Made by a program: the position numbers and the translations under genes
Shown here: positions 35,668 to 44,774 of the stretch, piece by piece
Layout: each line of letters starts with the position of its first letter
How positions within the stretch are numbered: position 1 is the stretch's first letter
Assembly: GCF_007859715.1 (NCBI RefSeq)
Contig: NZ_SJPG01000001.1
Span: forward strand, 3,064,728 to 3,128,727
Reading direction: 5' to 3'
Length of the DNA stretch: 64,000 nt
Source of the DNA: Rubinisphaera italica
GTDB lineage: Bacteria; Planctomycetota; Planctomycetia; Planctomycetales; Planctomycetaceae
Notes under the pieces: generated by a model
The model's input: the letters and a program-made list of their open reading frames with translations, nothing else
Told to the model about the DNA's origin: nothing
Database searches by the model: none

Positions 35668-36888
35668 ATGCGTTTATTTGTTCCGATCCTATTGTGTTGC
35701 GTTGTTTTCGCACCCTCTGTCGCCCAGGCACAATATGGTGTGAGTGGAGACTGGGCTGGCACACGCGACCTGCTGGCTGAGCATGGACTGACAATCGACC
35801 TGTCAGCAACACAATTCTTTCAGGGTGTCGCTGGCGGAGGGCGCGACGAAAAGTGGGACTACGGCGGCAAGCTAGACTACTTGGTTGGGTTCGAGGGCGG
35901 AAAAGCAGGACTGAATGAAGGATTCTTTATTGACTTGCATGCCGAAACTCGTTTCGGGGAAAGCATCAATGATGACGATGGACTCCTTGCTCCCGCAAAT
36001 ATCGCAATGAATTTCCCCAACTCCAGCAGCCACGTTACTTCGATTACAGGTCTCAAGTTCACACAAGCGTTGAGTGAATCCTTCGCAATCTCAGTCGGTA
36101 AAATCAACACCCTTGATGAGTATGCATTGAAATACAACGGTGGACCTGGACTGGGAGGGTTTATGAACACCTCCCTCGTGTTCAATCCGATCGCTTCTCG
36201 CACCGTACCATACTCAGCAGCAGGGGTCGCATGCGCGTTCCTGGACGAAGGCAAGCCCTGGTTAACATTTGCCGTCTTCGATCCCGAGGAGCGTGCAACG
36301 AAGGGATTGGAAGACCTCTTTGCTCGCGGTGCGACGTTTGTTCCTGAACTGATTCTTCGCCCGGAGATTTTTGGACTTCCTGGCACTTACGTCATTGGTG
36401 GAACGTACAGCAACGCAGATTATAGAGCGATTGACCCGTCAGCGTGGTTGACGGTCCCTGTAACCGGCGAGTTTCCTTTGGAAACGGGATCTTGGAGCCT
36501 TTACACGAATTTCTTTCAAGCTCTCTGGGTTGATTCGATGGACGAGTCACGGCAGTGGGGCCTTTTCGGGCAATTTGGTGTGTCCGATGGCAATCCGAAT
36601 CCAATCGAATATACGGCAATCTGTGGTCTTGGTGGACGGAGTATGCTGGGAGGGCGACCCTTAGATCGCTTTGGGGTTGGATACTTCTACTTACGGCTAA
36701 GCGAGGAATTCAAAATTCTAAGCCGACGCATTCGTCCCCAACAAGATGAGCATGGCCTCGAGATATTCTACAACTTTGCTTTTTCACCGAACTGCTGGTT
36801 AACTGTCGATCTTCAGATTGCCCAACCGAGCACCGTTGCATTCGATACTGCCATCATCCCAGGTGCCAGGCTTCAGGTGCTATTCTAA
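35668..36888 (+). CDS. OprB-family carbohydrate-selective porin
   Basis: 406 residues from the ATG at 35668 (a TTG directly before it is also in frame). Signal peptide 1-20 ending VAQA-Q, then GVSGDWAGTRDLLAEHGLTIDLSATQFFQG, the hallmark start of OprB porins. The rest alternates amphipathic strands and ends LQVLF with a terminal aromatic, as outer-membrane barrels do. It should let sugars or other small anions pass the outer membrane. It converges on the arylsulfatase gene; with sulfatases it suggests uptake of sulfated polysaccharide fragments. It may mark the end of the conjugative part. Confidence 0.85.
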   Translation: MRLFVPILLCCVVFAPSVAQAQYGVSGDWAGTRDLLAEHGLTIDLSATQFFQGVAGGGRDEKWDYGGKLDYLVGFEGGKAGLNEGFFIDLHAETRFGESINDDDGLLAPANIAMNFPNSSSHVTSITGLKFTQALSESFAISVGKINTLDEYALKYNGGPGLGGFMNTSLVFNPIASRTVPYSAAGVACAFLDEGKPWLTFAVFDPEERATKGLEDLFARGATFVPELILRPEIFGLPGTYVIGGTYSNADYRAIDPSAWLTVPVTGEFPLETGSWSLYTNFFQALWVDSMDESRQWGLFGQFGVSDGNPNPIEYTAICGLGGRSMLGGRPLDRFGVGYFYLRLSEEFKILSRRIRPQQDEHGLEIFYNFAFSPNCWLTVDLQIAQPSTVAFDTAIIPGARLQVLF

Positions 36889-36944
36889 AGTCAAAAAACA
36901 GACCAGCGGCCGTGTCAGACAGAAAACACATTGATACGGCGGGC

Positions 36945-39347
36945 TTAGTCTTTGGGCGGTAGAAGTTCAAACTTTACGCTGTCGATCTTACCAGTGAACT
37001 CAAACGCCCCTTCGGCTTTGTATTCTGGATTGACTGGTGTCATTGAATCTCGACCGATTTCAAAGGGTTCCAGACTGTGACGGAATAGCGTTCTCTTCAG
37101 CTTGCCTTCTCCGGCTGACTTGTCGTTCACGAACAGTCTCAGCGATCCGCCACCTTCTTTGGAACCATCCGGTCTGAATTCGGACTTCAACGTCACACTG
37201 CCTTTCGGAAGTTCGACAGTGCCGGGAATATTAATGTTGGCAATCCCCAAGCATTGATAGTGGAATTTCAGCTTTCCATCTTGGACGCACAGCGACCAAC
37301 CGGCCAACGAGGCGCCAGCACACGCAATCACGCCTTTTGCTCCACTCTCTGGGATTTCAACCGTTGCAGTGATTGAGTGGGGGCGCGGGAAGATTTGAGG
37401 ACCAATTGGTTCGGGAAGCCAAACGTTGTTGCCACGGTAGGTCCATGAAGTTGGCGGCTTGCCAGACATTCGTAGTGCAGGGTTCATACGCTCGGCAAAA
37501 CGTGGATCGAGTGGCAGAACGTCGTACTTCTCAGCCTCTGCCTGGAATAGTGCTTTGAGTTCCGAGAGCTTGGCTGGGTTCTTGGAGCCTATGTCATTCG
37601 CCTGACTAAAGTCTTCCTCGATGTTGTACAACTCCCATGTCGCATTCTTGAGATCATCCAACGAGCGATTCCCGGTTTCCCAGGGAATGCCGCATCGCGC
37701 ACTGGCAAACCAGCCTTCGTGATAGATTCCACGGCTACCCAGTATCTCAAAGTACTGAGTCGTTCGCTGCCCTGGAGCTTCAGCGGCATCAAACGAATAA
37801 ACCATCGAGACGCCAGCAATTGGTTTCTGTTTGATCCCATTCACTTCCTTTGGTGCCGGAAGATTGCAAGATTCAAGAATGGTCGGTACGACGTCGATCA
37901 CATGATGAAACTGGGAACGGATTTTCCCTTTCCCTTTGATTCGATTTGGCCAATGGACAAGTAGTGGGTTGCGCGTCCCGCCAAAGTGACTGGGGACGGC
38001 TTTGGTCCATTGGAACGGAGCAGACATCGCCCAAGCCCATCCAACTGGCACGTGTGGATGGCTCTCGGGACCACCAATATCATCAAGACGGCTGAGCAAG
38101 CTATTCAGACCAAGATCGATTCCTACCATACTTGCAAGGTCGATAAAGGTGCCTTCAAGATTGCCTTCGGAACTCGCTCCATTGTCACCCACAATGTAGA
38201 GCACAAGCGTGTTGTCAAGTTCTCCGGCTTTCTCAATGCTGTCGATCACCCTACCAACGTGGTGATCCGTGTGAGCCATGAAGGCTGCGTAGTTTTCCAT
38301 GAGCCTCGCGTATGCGATTTTCTCGTCTGCTGATCGACTCTTCCAGGATGGGATCTCTTGATGGCGAGGGGTCAGTTCAGTTCCCTCTGGGATAACTCCG
38401 AGTGCAAGCTGGCGCTTATGAGTTTTTTTCCGCTGCTCGTCCCATCCGTAATCAAACTTGCCCTTGAATTTCTCTATCCACTCTTTGGGAGCATGATGAG
38501 GCGCGTGAACAGCTCCCGTGCTGAAGTAGCAGAACCAGGGTTTATCACGTTCAGCAACTCGGACGTTTTGAATCCAGCTGATCGCTTCGTCAGCGATATC
38601 TTCCGTGAAGTGATAACCTTCTTCGGGTGATTTTGGCTGGGGAACTGGACTCGTTCCCCGATACAGCGTGGGGTAGTATTGGTCGGTTTCCCCTTGGTTG
38701 AATCCGTAAAAGTAATCGAACCCCAAACCGGTTGGCCAACGATTGAAAGGCCCCGCAGGACTGATTTCTCTTTCAGGAGTATTGTGCCATTTGCCAAACA
38801 TGGAAGTGGCATAACCATTGTCACGTAGGATTTGAGCGATCAAGGCAGTACTTCGAGGGATGATTCCAGAATAACCAGGAAACCCGGTGCTCATTTCGAT
38901 CACAGCTCCGGTGCCGGCACTATGATGATTCCTCCCTGTGAGCAAAGCAGCCCGCGTCTGTGAGCACTGGGCTGTTGTATGGAAACGATTGTAGATCAGG
39001 CTGTTGCCAGCCAGCTTATCAAGGTTGGGAGTCGGGACAGGTCCACCAAACGTACTACACATACCGAATCCGACATCATCGAGAATGACAAGCAGCACAT
39101 TGGGAGCTCCTTCTGGAGCCCTAATTGGTTGAGGATAATCCGCAGTGGAGTCGTTAAAGGTCTGGCGAACCACTCCTTTGAACGCCGGATCTGCCAAGGG
39201 GATCGCCGTACCGCTGTCGTGCCTCTTTGGAGGCGATTCCTGAGCGTTGGCGGCGTATCCGGTGAATGAGGCGATTAGTAAAAACCCAGCTACTGCCAAC
39301 GTCACACGGTTAATTAATCGCCAACTGTAACGGATTGATGCCTTCAT
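36945..39347 (-). CDS. secreted arylsulfatase
   Basis: 800 residues. Signal peptide 1-36 (cleavage near ANA-QE). Alkaline-phosphatase-type sulfatase core with metal ligands in VILDDVGFG (Asp90, Asp91), the formylglycine site CSQTRAALLTGRN (Cys128), GKWHNTP and GDNGASSEG. The family consensus is C-x-P-x-R; here Gln130 replaces Pro. The C-terminal 150 residues form a laminin-G-like sandwich (AKGVIACAGASLAGWSLCV). It removes sulfate esters outside the cytoplasm after Cys is converted to formylglycine. Its size, near 800, is normal for this arylsulfatase subfamily. Confidence 0.9.
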   Translation of the reverse strand: MKASIRYSWRLINRVTLAVAGFLLIASFTGYAANAQESPPKRHDSGTAIPLADPAFKGVVRQTFNDSTADYPQPIRAPEGAPNVLLVILDDVGFGMCSTFGGPVPTPNLDKLAGNSLIYNRFHTTAQCSQTRAALLTGRNHHSAGTGAVIEMSTGFPGYSGIIPRSTALIAQILRDNGYATSMFGKWHNTPEREISPAGPFNRWPTGLGFDYFYGFNQGETDQYYPTLYRGTSPVPQPKSPEEGYHFTEDIADEAISWIQNVRVAERDKPWFCYFSTGAVHAPHHAPKEWIEKFKGKFDYGWDEQRKKTHKRQLALGVIPEGTELTPRHQEIPSWKSRSADEKIAYARLMENYAAFMAHTDHHVGRVIDSIEKAGELDNTLVLYIVGDNGASSEGNLEGTFIDLASMVGIDLGLNSLLSRLDDIGGPESHPHVPVGWAWAMSAPFQWTKAVPSHFGGTRNPLLVHWPNRIKGKGKIRSQFHHVIDVVPTILESCNLPAPKEVNGIKQKPIAGVSMVYSFDAAEAPGQRTTQYFEILGSRGIYHEGWFASARCGIPWETGNRSLDDLKNATWELYNIEEDFSQANDIGSKNPAKLSELKALFQAEAEKYDVLPLDPRFAERMNPALRMSGKPPTSWTYRGNNVWLPEPIGPQIFPRPHSITATVEIPESGAKGVIACAGASLAGWSLCVQDGKLKFHYQCLGIANINIPGTVELPKGSVTLKSEFRPDGSKEGGGSLRLFVNDKSAGEGKLKRTLFRHSLEPFEIGRDSMTPVNPEYKAEGAFEFTGKIDSVKFELLPPKD

Positions 39348-39449
39348 CGATTATTTCCTCTCGGGTAGCTGATAGCTGGTGATTCGCTTTTCGAAACCAC
39401 AGACGCTTTTGGTAGTAGTTACTGGTGATGCAGGTCTCGTTGTTTTCAC

Positions 39450-39840
39450 CTATTCATTTGCGATGGTCACAGTGACTTTCTTCAGATCTCCAGCAAATCG
39501 GAACGGCAACTGGTAATCGCCAGTTGGAGTGCCGGTATCTTCTCCGACATCGAGCGTTTCGTCGCCGGAGAATCCGAGAGGTACCGTGGCCGGAATTCTG
39601 CCACTGGCGACCTGCTTGCCGTTCACAAACAGACGTGAAGTGCCTCCTTTTCCTGCACCACCGCCATCGTAGTCGAACGCATAGCGGATAATCACGTTAC
39701 CTTTTGGAAGGAGATCCTTTCCTGCGATAGTGGAGTACTTGGAACCGAAATAGTTGTAAACGAAGTGAGGTCGGCCCCCGTCTTCGATCTTCGTCCTCTC
39801 TAACGTCTTGCTCCAAAACCATTTAGCGAGTTCAAATCCC
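39450..39840 (-). pseudogene. 3' remnant of a second arylsulfatase
   Basis: The frame reads PHFVYNYFGSKYSTIAGKD, then LLPKGNVIIRYAFDYDGGG and LFVNGKQVASGRIPATVPLG, ending FRFAGDLKKVTVTIANE. This is the C-terminal beta-sandwich of an arylsulfatase like the neighbour, but the catalytic 600 residues are gone; upstream sequence loses similarity by about 39840. A deletion or rearrangement removed the rest. No start codon. Confidence 0.75.
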
Positions 39841-39859
39841 TTCGCCCCATTCGAGTGGC

Positions 39860-40465
39860 TCAGTCAGTGACGTTTGACGACTCCAAATCCGGCATCGTTG
39901 CCCATAAATACCGTCGCGTTACCCCGTCGTATCAACAGAGGTCGGATTCACCGATGCGACGCGGTCGAACGCAGTCTGCTGAGGAAGATGCAACCGCCAT
40001 CAGGAAGAAGTCTGCGCATCTCGCATCGGTCACCACACGCCGCGACCACCGACGCGCGGAAGCCAGATGCTGTGGAGGCGCGCGACAACATCGTTGTCCA
40101 AGCCTAATGGCGTCGAGCGTTGTAGACGCCTTTTCTGAATTCCCTCCAAATAATCGATCTATCTCCGTGCGGATGGTACACCCGCTGCATCGGAACATTC
40201 CGAATTCCTTGCTTGGGTTCCACCCCAGAAATTAGGTGTCGAAGAATCCCGACGAAGCATAGGTGCCGGCTGGCGCACTTGCTGGCAGCGCGCCAAATCC
40301 GAGCCGAACTTGTCTCCCAGGATTCCGAAGCCGGATCTGGAGACAAAGGAGTGTCACAACGGCCTGCCAGGATTCATCAGAGGACAAATGGAACGAGAAA
40401 AATGTGTGCTCTGACGAAAGGCCGATTCGGCCTACCGCTCTCTCCAAGAATCAAAATCGGAAACA
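39860..40465. other. 600-base region without a supported gene
   Basis: Open frames here look random (Arg-rich, no domain). TTGTCTCC near 40309-40316 and GGAGACAA near 40340-40347 form an inverted repeat. Probably the scar of the event that truncated the sulfatase and the left edge of the sulfur cluster. Confidence 0.4.
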
Positions 40466-40469
40466 CTCA

Positions 40470-40497
40470 TTGACATCTCGTGAGGTGACGATATAAT
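40470..40497 (+). promoter_or_regulatory. consensus sigma-70-type promoter of the ArsR gene
   Basis: TTGACA at 40470-40475 and TATAAT at 40492-40497 with a 16-base spacer, both perfect. CTCATT...AATGAG brackets it, so ArsR could repress its own gene. Transcription would start about 10 bases before the ATG. Confidence 0.7.
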
Positions 40498-40516
40498 GAG
40501 ATTAAGGAGATTGGAA

Positions 40517-40855
40517 ATGCCTGCGAAAACCGAATCGAAAACGAAGCCTGCCGGTGATCCGGCGGCGTTTGCTCAGGCGGCTGAGTGCCTGAGGACGCTA
40601 GCGCATCCGGTGCGGCTAAGGATGGTGCAGCTGTTGCTGCATGGTCGGTACACGGTTGGCGAATTGGCCGAAGACTGTGGGGTGCCGGACAACGTGGCTT
40701 CGGAACACCTGCGGTTGATGCAGCGGTGTGGGTTCTTCACGAGCGAGCGGGAAGGTCGGCGGGTTTACTACCAAGTTGCCGAACCGCACCTGCAGAACAT
40801 CATGGACTGCATTGAAGGGCGGTTTCTGCCCTGTGCACGACGCCAATCCGGGTAA
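40517..40855 (+). CDS. ArsR/SmtB-family repressor, probable sulfide/persulfide regulator
   Basis: 112 residues starting MPAKTESK, with AAGGAGA 6 bases before the ATG. Winged-helix core: LRTLAHPVRLRMVQLL, then YTVGELAEDCGVPDNVASEHL (recognition helix) and SEREGRRVYYQV wing. Cysteines at 24, 54, 71, 98 and 106 could sense persulfides like SqrR/BigR, though the positions do not match those proteins exactly. It heads the sulfur cluster, so control of the downstream genes through the palindrome at 40887-40908 is likely. Confidence 0.8.
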   Translation: MPAKTESKTKPAGDPAAFAQAAECLRTLAHPVRLRMVQLLLHGRYTVGELAEDCGVPDNVASEHLRLMQRCGFFTSEREGRRVYYQVAEPHLQNIMDCIEGRFLPCARRQSG

Positions 40856-40886
40856 ACGTCCCGTTCTCTTTTTTTGATCAAATATA

Positions 40887-40908
40887 TCGTAAGGTTTCGA
40901 TTTTACGA
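40887..40908. promoter_or_regulatory. ArsR-type operator before the sulfur operon
   Basis: TCGTAA (40887-40892) and TTACGA (40903-40908) with a 10-base spacer in an AT-rich stretch 28 bases before the rhodanese start. Typical placement for ArsR repression. Confidence 0.5.
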
Positions 40909-40936
40909 ACAGTCGGCACTACTGAGGTGAATGAAA

Positions 40937-41491
40937 ATGACTCAATTACTGACAATTTCAGTCGAACAACTGGCGGAGCGAGACGGACAGGGGAATGTCG
41001 ACATCATCGATGTTCGCACGCCGCTTGAATTTCGCGAGGTGCGTGCGGTCGTCGCCCGCAATATTCCGCTGGATGCAATCGACCCGCACAACGTGATGAA
41101 GGACCGGAATGGTTCGGCCAGCGAGCCACTGTACGTCATCTGCAAAGGTGGCACCCGAGGCGCGAAGGCTCAGCAGAAATTCGTTGACGCCGGCTACGAG
41201 AACGTCGTCAACGTCGAGGGTGGCACCGAAGCGTGGGTTGCTGCGGGATTGCCGGTCGTTCGCGGCAAGAAAGCGGTTTCACTTGAGCGGCAGGTGCGAA
41301 TCGCTGCGGGCTTCATTGTGCTGGCCGGAGCCGTCGCGGCAATGGTGACTGGCAATGTGTATCTCGCTGGCATTCCGGCCTTCGTGGGAGCCGGCCTGAT
41401 GTTCGCGGGCATCACTGATAGTTGCGCCATGGGAATGCTGATAGCCAGGATGCCCTGGAATCAGTGTAAGGATGGAACATGTTCGGCCTAG
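40937..41491 (+). CDS. rhodanese fused to DUF2892 membrane domain
   Basis: 184 residues; the ATG at 40937 fits the GAGG site better than the one at 40931. Rhodanese domain 1-115 with DVRTPLEF and active-site loop CKGGTRG (Cys accepts sulfane sulfur), ending GGTEAWVAAGLPVV. Then two membrane helices (about 127-165) and a CAMGMLIARMPWNQC tail, the DUF2892 signature. Such fusions move sulfane sulfur at the inner membrane. First gene of the sulfur operon; overlaps the TauE gene by 13 bases. Confidence 0.85.
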   Translation: MTQLLTISVEQLAERDGQGNVDIIDVRTPLEFREVRAVVARNIPLDAIDPHNVMKDRNGSASEPLYVICKGGTRGAKAQQKFVDAGYENVVNVEGGTEAWVAAGLPVVRGKKAVSLERQVRIAAGFIVLAGAVAAMVTGNVYLAGIPAFVGAGLMFAGITDSCAMGMLIARMPWNQCKDGTCSA

Positions 41492-42303
41492 CACTTCTCT
41501 TTGGCTGCTGCGTTGGATTCGCACTGGGTTTGACCGGCGGCGGTGGCGGTGTGTTCGCCGTACCGCTGTTGGTGTACGGACTCGCCGTGGCTCCGCGAGA
41601 AGCCGTTGGGATTTCATTGGCATCAGTGGGCGGAACAGCACTTTCGGGCGTCGTGCCTCGTCTGATTCGTGGAGAAGTGGAACTGCGGACAGGATTGTTG
41701 TTTGCCGTCGCGGGCATGATTGGTGCTCCCTTCGGTTCGTACCTTTCAACGCTCGTGCCAGAAACAGTGCTGTTGGTGTTATTCGGCTTCCTTATGTTGG
41801 TTGTCGCATGGCGTATGTGGGCGAAGACTCGCAATCCGAATTTAGCAACCGGTGTTTGCGCGACCGAGTCCCAGGAGAAAGCGGATCGCTCAGCCTGTCA
41901 GCGTGACAAGGATGGGACACTGCGACTCACCTCAAAGTGTGCTCGTCTCCTGGTTCTCATCGGTTTGTTGACCGGGGTCTTGTCAGGGATGTTTGGTGTC
42001 GGTGGCGGATTCGTGATTGTGCCGGCACTTGTGTTGTTCAGCGGTATGGAAATTCACCGAGCTGTGGGGACATCCTTGCTCGTGATTTTCCTGATCAGCA
42101 TCAGTGGCGTGACATCGTATTTGGTCGCAGGCCGTGAACTGGCATGGGATACGACATTGCAGTTTCTCATGGGAGGCATGGTCGGCATCTTCCTGGGCGG
42201 CATTTTTGCCAAGAGGCTCAAAGGGCCATCGCTACAAAAAGTTTTCGCGACAGCCGTGGTGCTCGTCGCGGTATTCGTCATCGTGAAGTCAGTTGTTCTT
42301 TAA
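41479..42303 (+). CDS. TauE/SafE sulfite exporter
   Basis: 274 residues, about eight membrane segments in two halves, each starting with the family signature: ALGLTGGGGGVFAVPLLVYG and GVLSGMFGVGGGFVIVPALV. The loop between (about 110-150) is hydrophilic and Cys-containing. TauE/SafE carriers export sulfite or related sulfur anions, which fits the persulfide dioxygenase encoded next. Confidence 0.85.
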   Translation: MFGLALLFGCCVGFALGLTGGGGGVFAVPLLVYGLAVAPREAVGISLASVGGTALSGVVPRLIRGEVELRTGLLFAVAGMIGAPFGSYLSTLVPETVLLVLFGFLMLVVAWRMWAKTRNPNLATGVCATESQEKADRSACQRDKDGTLRLTSKCARLLVLIGLLTGVLSGMFGVGGGFVIVPALVLFSGMEIHRAVGTSLLVIFLISISGVTSYLVAGRELAWDTTLQFLMGGMVGIFLGGIFAKRLKGPSLQKVFATAVVLVAVFVIVKSVVL

Positions 42304-42318
42304 ATTGGAGACAGTCTC

Positions 42319-43761
42319 ATGTTACTGAAATACTTCTATGACAAGGCTCTTGCTCACGCTTCCTACATGGTCGGCTGCCAGAAGGCGAAGGTCGCCGTGG
42401 TCGTTGATCCCGGTCGCGACATTGAGCAATACCTCGAAATGGCCGATCGCGAAGGCGTCAAACTAATCGCCGTCGCGGAGACTCACATCCACGCCGACTA
42501 CGTATCGGGCGCCCGCGAACTGGCGGATCGCATCGGGGCGAAGCTCTACGTGTCCGACGAAGGTCCGGCCGACTGGAAGTATCAATTCGCCGACCAGTAC
42601 GAGCATCAACTGCTGAAGGATGGCGACTCGTTCATGATCGGTAACATCAGGTTCGATGTCTTGCACACGCCGGGTCACACGCCCGAAAGTATTTCGTTTC
42701 TGTTGACTGACGAAGGTGGACACGCCGACAAACCGATGGGCATTTTCACTGGCGACTTTGTGTTCGTCGGTTCGATCGGACGTCCTGACTTGCTGGAAGA
42801 AGCAGCGGGGCTGGCGAACACGGCGGAACCGGGTGCTCGCGACCTGTTCCACTCCGCAGCGAAGTTCAAGCAGCTTCCTGACTACTTGCAGGTCTGGCCG
42901 GCTCACGGAGCGGGCAGTGCCTGCGGCAAGGGACTCGGTGCGATTCCTTCATCAACCGTTGGCTATGAAAAGCTGTTCAACCCGGCTTTGCAGTTCACGG
43001 ACGAAGAAAAGTTCGTGCAGTACATCCTGTCCGACCAGCCGGAAGCACCGAAATACTTTGCCGTGATGAAGCGAGTCAACAAGGAAGGCCCGGACGTGAT
43101 CGGCGACAAGGGCTTGCCTGAGTCTCAACCGATCGACGATCTGAGTTCCGTGTTAGACTCGGCGACGGTGATTGATCTGTCACTGTCCGCTCAGTTTGCT
43201 GACGGCCATGTGCCGCGAACGATCAACATTCCGACCGCGATGCTCGCCGGTTGGGCAGGCTGGATCGTGGACTACTCCAAGCCTGCGTACCTGATCGCTG
43301 ATCCAAGTCAGCTCCCCGAAGCAATTCGTGTGCTTCGCAAGATCGGGCTGGACGACGTTCGCGGTTACTTCGACGCATCCAAAGTGCGTGAGGCTGGACT
43401 GGCCGCGGAAAGTTATGCAACCGGGACGCCCAAAGAGCTGGCTCCAGGAATAGAGTCGGGTGAGGTGAAGCTGATCGACGTGCGTTCAGATGCAGAATGG
43501 AATTCAAGTCGCATCGCCGCAGCCGACCATCAGTTCCTCGGTCGTCTGCCCGACAATATTGCTGACATTGACAACGGCAAGACGATTGTAACTCAGTGTC
43601 AAAGCGGCGCACGCTCCGCGATCGCCGCCAGCATTTTGCAGGCAAGCGGGCTGGAAGTCATCAACATGACAGGAGGCTTCAGTGCATGGGCCGACACGGG
43701 CCTGCCGGTTGACCAGCCCAACGCCGTACTCTGTGAAGCGGGCTCACAGTCGTGCACATAA
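42319..43761 (+). CDS. persulfide dioxygenase-like MBL protein with two rhodanese domains
   Basis: 480 residues. Metallo-beta-lactamase domain 1-250 with THIHADYVSG (His56, His58, Asp60), HTPGHTPESISF and FTGDFVFVGSIGRPDLL, as in ETHE1-type persulfide dioxygenases; Tyr61 stands where most MBL enzymes have His, consistent with a mononuclear iron enzyme. A rhodanese-like domain without an active-site Cys (about 270-360) and an active rhodanese with TQCQSGARSA (Cys near 427) follow. It would oxidise glutathione- or protein-persulfide to sulfite and pass sulfur on. Confidence 0.88.
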   Translation: MLLKYFYDKALAHASYMVGCQKAKVAVVVDPGRDIEQYLEMADREGVKLIAVAETHIHADYVSGARELADRIGAKLYVSDEGPADWKYQFADQYEHQLLKDGDSFMIGNIRFDVLHTPGHTPESISFLLTDEGGHADKPMGIFTGDFVFVGSIGRPDLLEEAAGLANTAEPGARDLFHSAAKFKQLPDYLQVWPAHGAGSACGKGLGAIPSSTVGYEKLFNPALQFTDEEKFVQYILSDQPEAPKYFAVMKRVNKEGPDVIGDKGLPESQPIDDLSSVLDSATVIDLSLSAQFADGHVPRTINIPTAMLAGWAGWIVDYSKPAYLIADPSQLPEAIRVLRKIGLDDVRGYFDASKVREAGLAAESYATGTPKELAPGIESGEVKLIDVRSDAEWNSSRIAAADHQFLGRLPDNIADIDNGKTIVTQCQSGARSAIAASILQASGLEVINMTGGFSAWADTGLPVDQPNAVLCEAGSQSCT

Positions 43762-43775
43762 GAAGAGGGAAAGTC

Positions 43776-43991
43776 ATGAAAGAACTGCTGTTTCCGGTCG
43801 GTGTCCTGGTCATTTGGTTCGTGCTCAACGCGTGGGTACTGCCTCGCTTCGGCGTCAAGACGTGACTGAGCGGATCATGCAAAGTCCGGTCGGACCAGCC
43901 AACCACAGAACAAACCACAACGTCTCATTCAGGGGACGCGGATGAAGATAAACCCAGCAACGTTCACCGGACAGCAACAACGAGGAAGTAA
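43776..43991 (+). CDS. small membrane protein; in-frame TGA may encode selenocysteine
   Basis: Starts MKELLFPVGVL after AGAGGGAAAG. One membrane helix (5-21), then LPRFGVKT and a TGA at 43863-43865. Past the TGA the frame reads LSGSCK and stays open to a TAA at 43989, 3 bases before the next gene start, so the extended gene (71 residues) fills an otherwise empty gap. With Cys or Sec at the TGA the motif would be T-U-L-S-G-S-C, a redox pair. A hairpin GUCC-GGUC-GGAC begins 18 bases after the TGA with G in its loop, like bacterial SECIS elements. The shorter 29-residue form is the conservative reading (43776-43865). Confidence 0.5.
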
Positions 43992-43994
43992 GAC

Positions 43995-44744
43995 ATGGAA
44001 ACAAATTTCGCAGAAATGCCCATTCGCGAACAAATGGATGATCCAGAGACAGCGGAATCGCTCTCCCGGTTAGTGGGCCGTGCCAAAGACGTTGAGCATC
44101 TTGTCGAGCGAGCCATGCAAGCCAACAATGCGGCGGACGGACTCCTTGCAACAGTTGCCGATGTCATCGACGAACAGTGCGAGAAAATCAATCAGTCTGG
44201 TACATCCGTCGAGGAACGCATCGGTTCACTGGCTAGTCTCCTTCTGAAAGTCACAGAACCTGAAACCGTGTCGGCACTCAGCAGACTGGTCGATCGGCTT
44301 CCGCAACTTGAAGAAGCGAGCCGCTTGCTGGACGAAGTTCCCAATCTCCTGGCGATCGCTACCGATGTCATCGACGAGTACGCAGCGAATCTCAAATCGC
44401 ATGGAGTCGAGCTGGAAAAGAGTATTTCACAGGGCCTGCACGCTTTGCTGTGGCTTGGTTGCCGCGTCAGCGAAGAAGAACTCGAACGGCTCGGCTTTCT
44501 GCTGCGGTCTGACGTTCTCGATCCCCACGCACTGGACGTCGTCGGACATGCGGCGACTTCTCTGGCCAATTGCCAGCGAGAGACCTGCGAACAGAAGACA
44601 GCCGAGCGAATCGGCGTGCTTGGTCTCCTGAAATCTCTCAGAGATCCCAACATGCAACGGACGCTTGGATTTGGCATTCGGTTCGCGAAATGCTTTGGTA
44701 ACCCAAACGGCCAGACGTCTAGCGAATCACCTTCCAGCCACTAA
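43995..44744 (+). CDS. DUF1641 protein
   Basis: 249 residues. Repeated helical segments around LSRLVGRAKDVEHLVERA and LSRLVDRLPQLEEASRLL, and the DUF1641 ending GVLGLLKSLRDPNMQRTLGFGI. No catalytic motif. DUF1641 proteins usually sit next to sulfide:quinone oxidoreductase-type genes, as here, and may help its membrane attachment or electron transfer. AGGAAG precedes the ATG. Confidence 0.8.
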   Translation: METNFAEMPIREQMDDPETAESLSRLVGRAKDVEHLVERAMQANNAADGLLATVADVIDEQCEKINQSGTSVEERIGSLASLLLKVTEPETVSALSRLVDRLPQLEEASRLLDEVPNLLAIATDVIDEYAANLKSHGVELEKSISQGLHALLWLGCRVSEEELERLGFLLRSDVLDPHALDVVGHAATSLANCQRETCEQKTAERIGVLGLLKSLRDPNMQRTLGFGIRFAKCFGNPNGQTSSESPSSH

Positions 44745-44774
44745 CCCAACAATAATCTTCAACAAGGAATCGCC

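Noticed and set aside
39855..40235. Plus-strand ORF of 126 residues
   Set aside because: Arg/Ser-rich, no domain, no ribosome binding site; looks like random open frame in a scar region.
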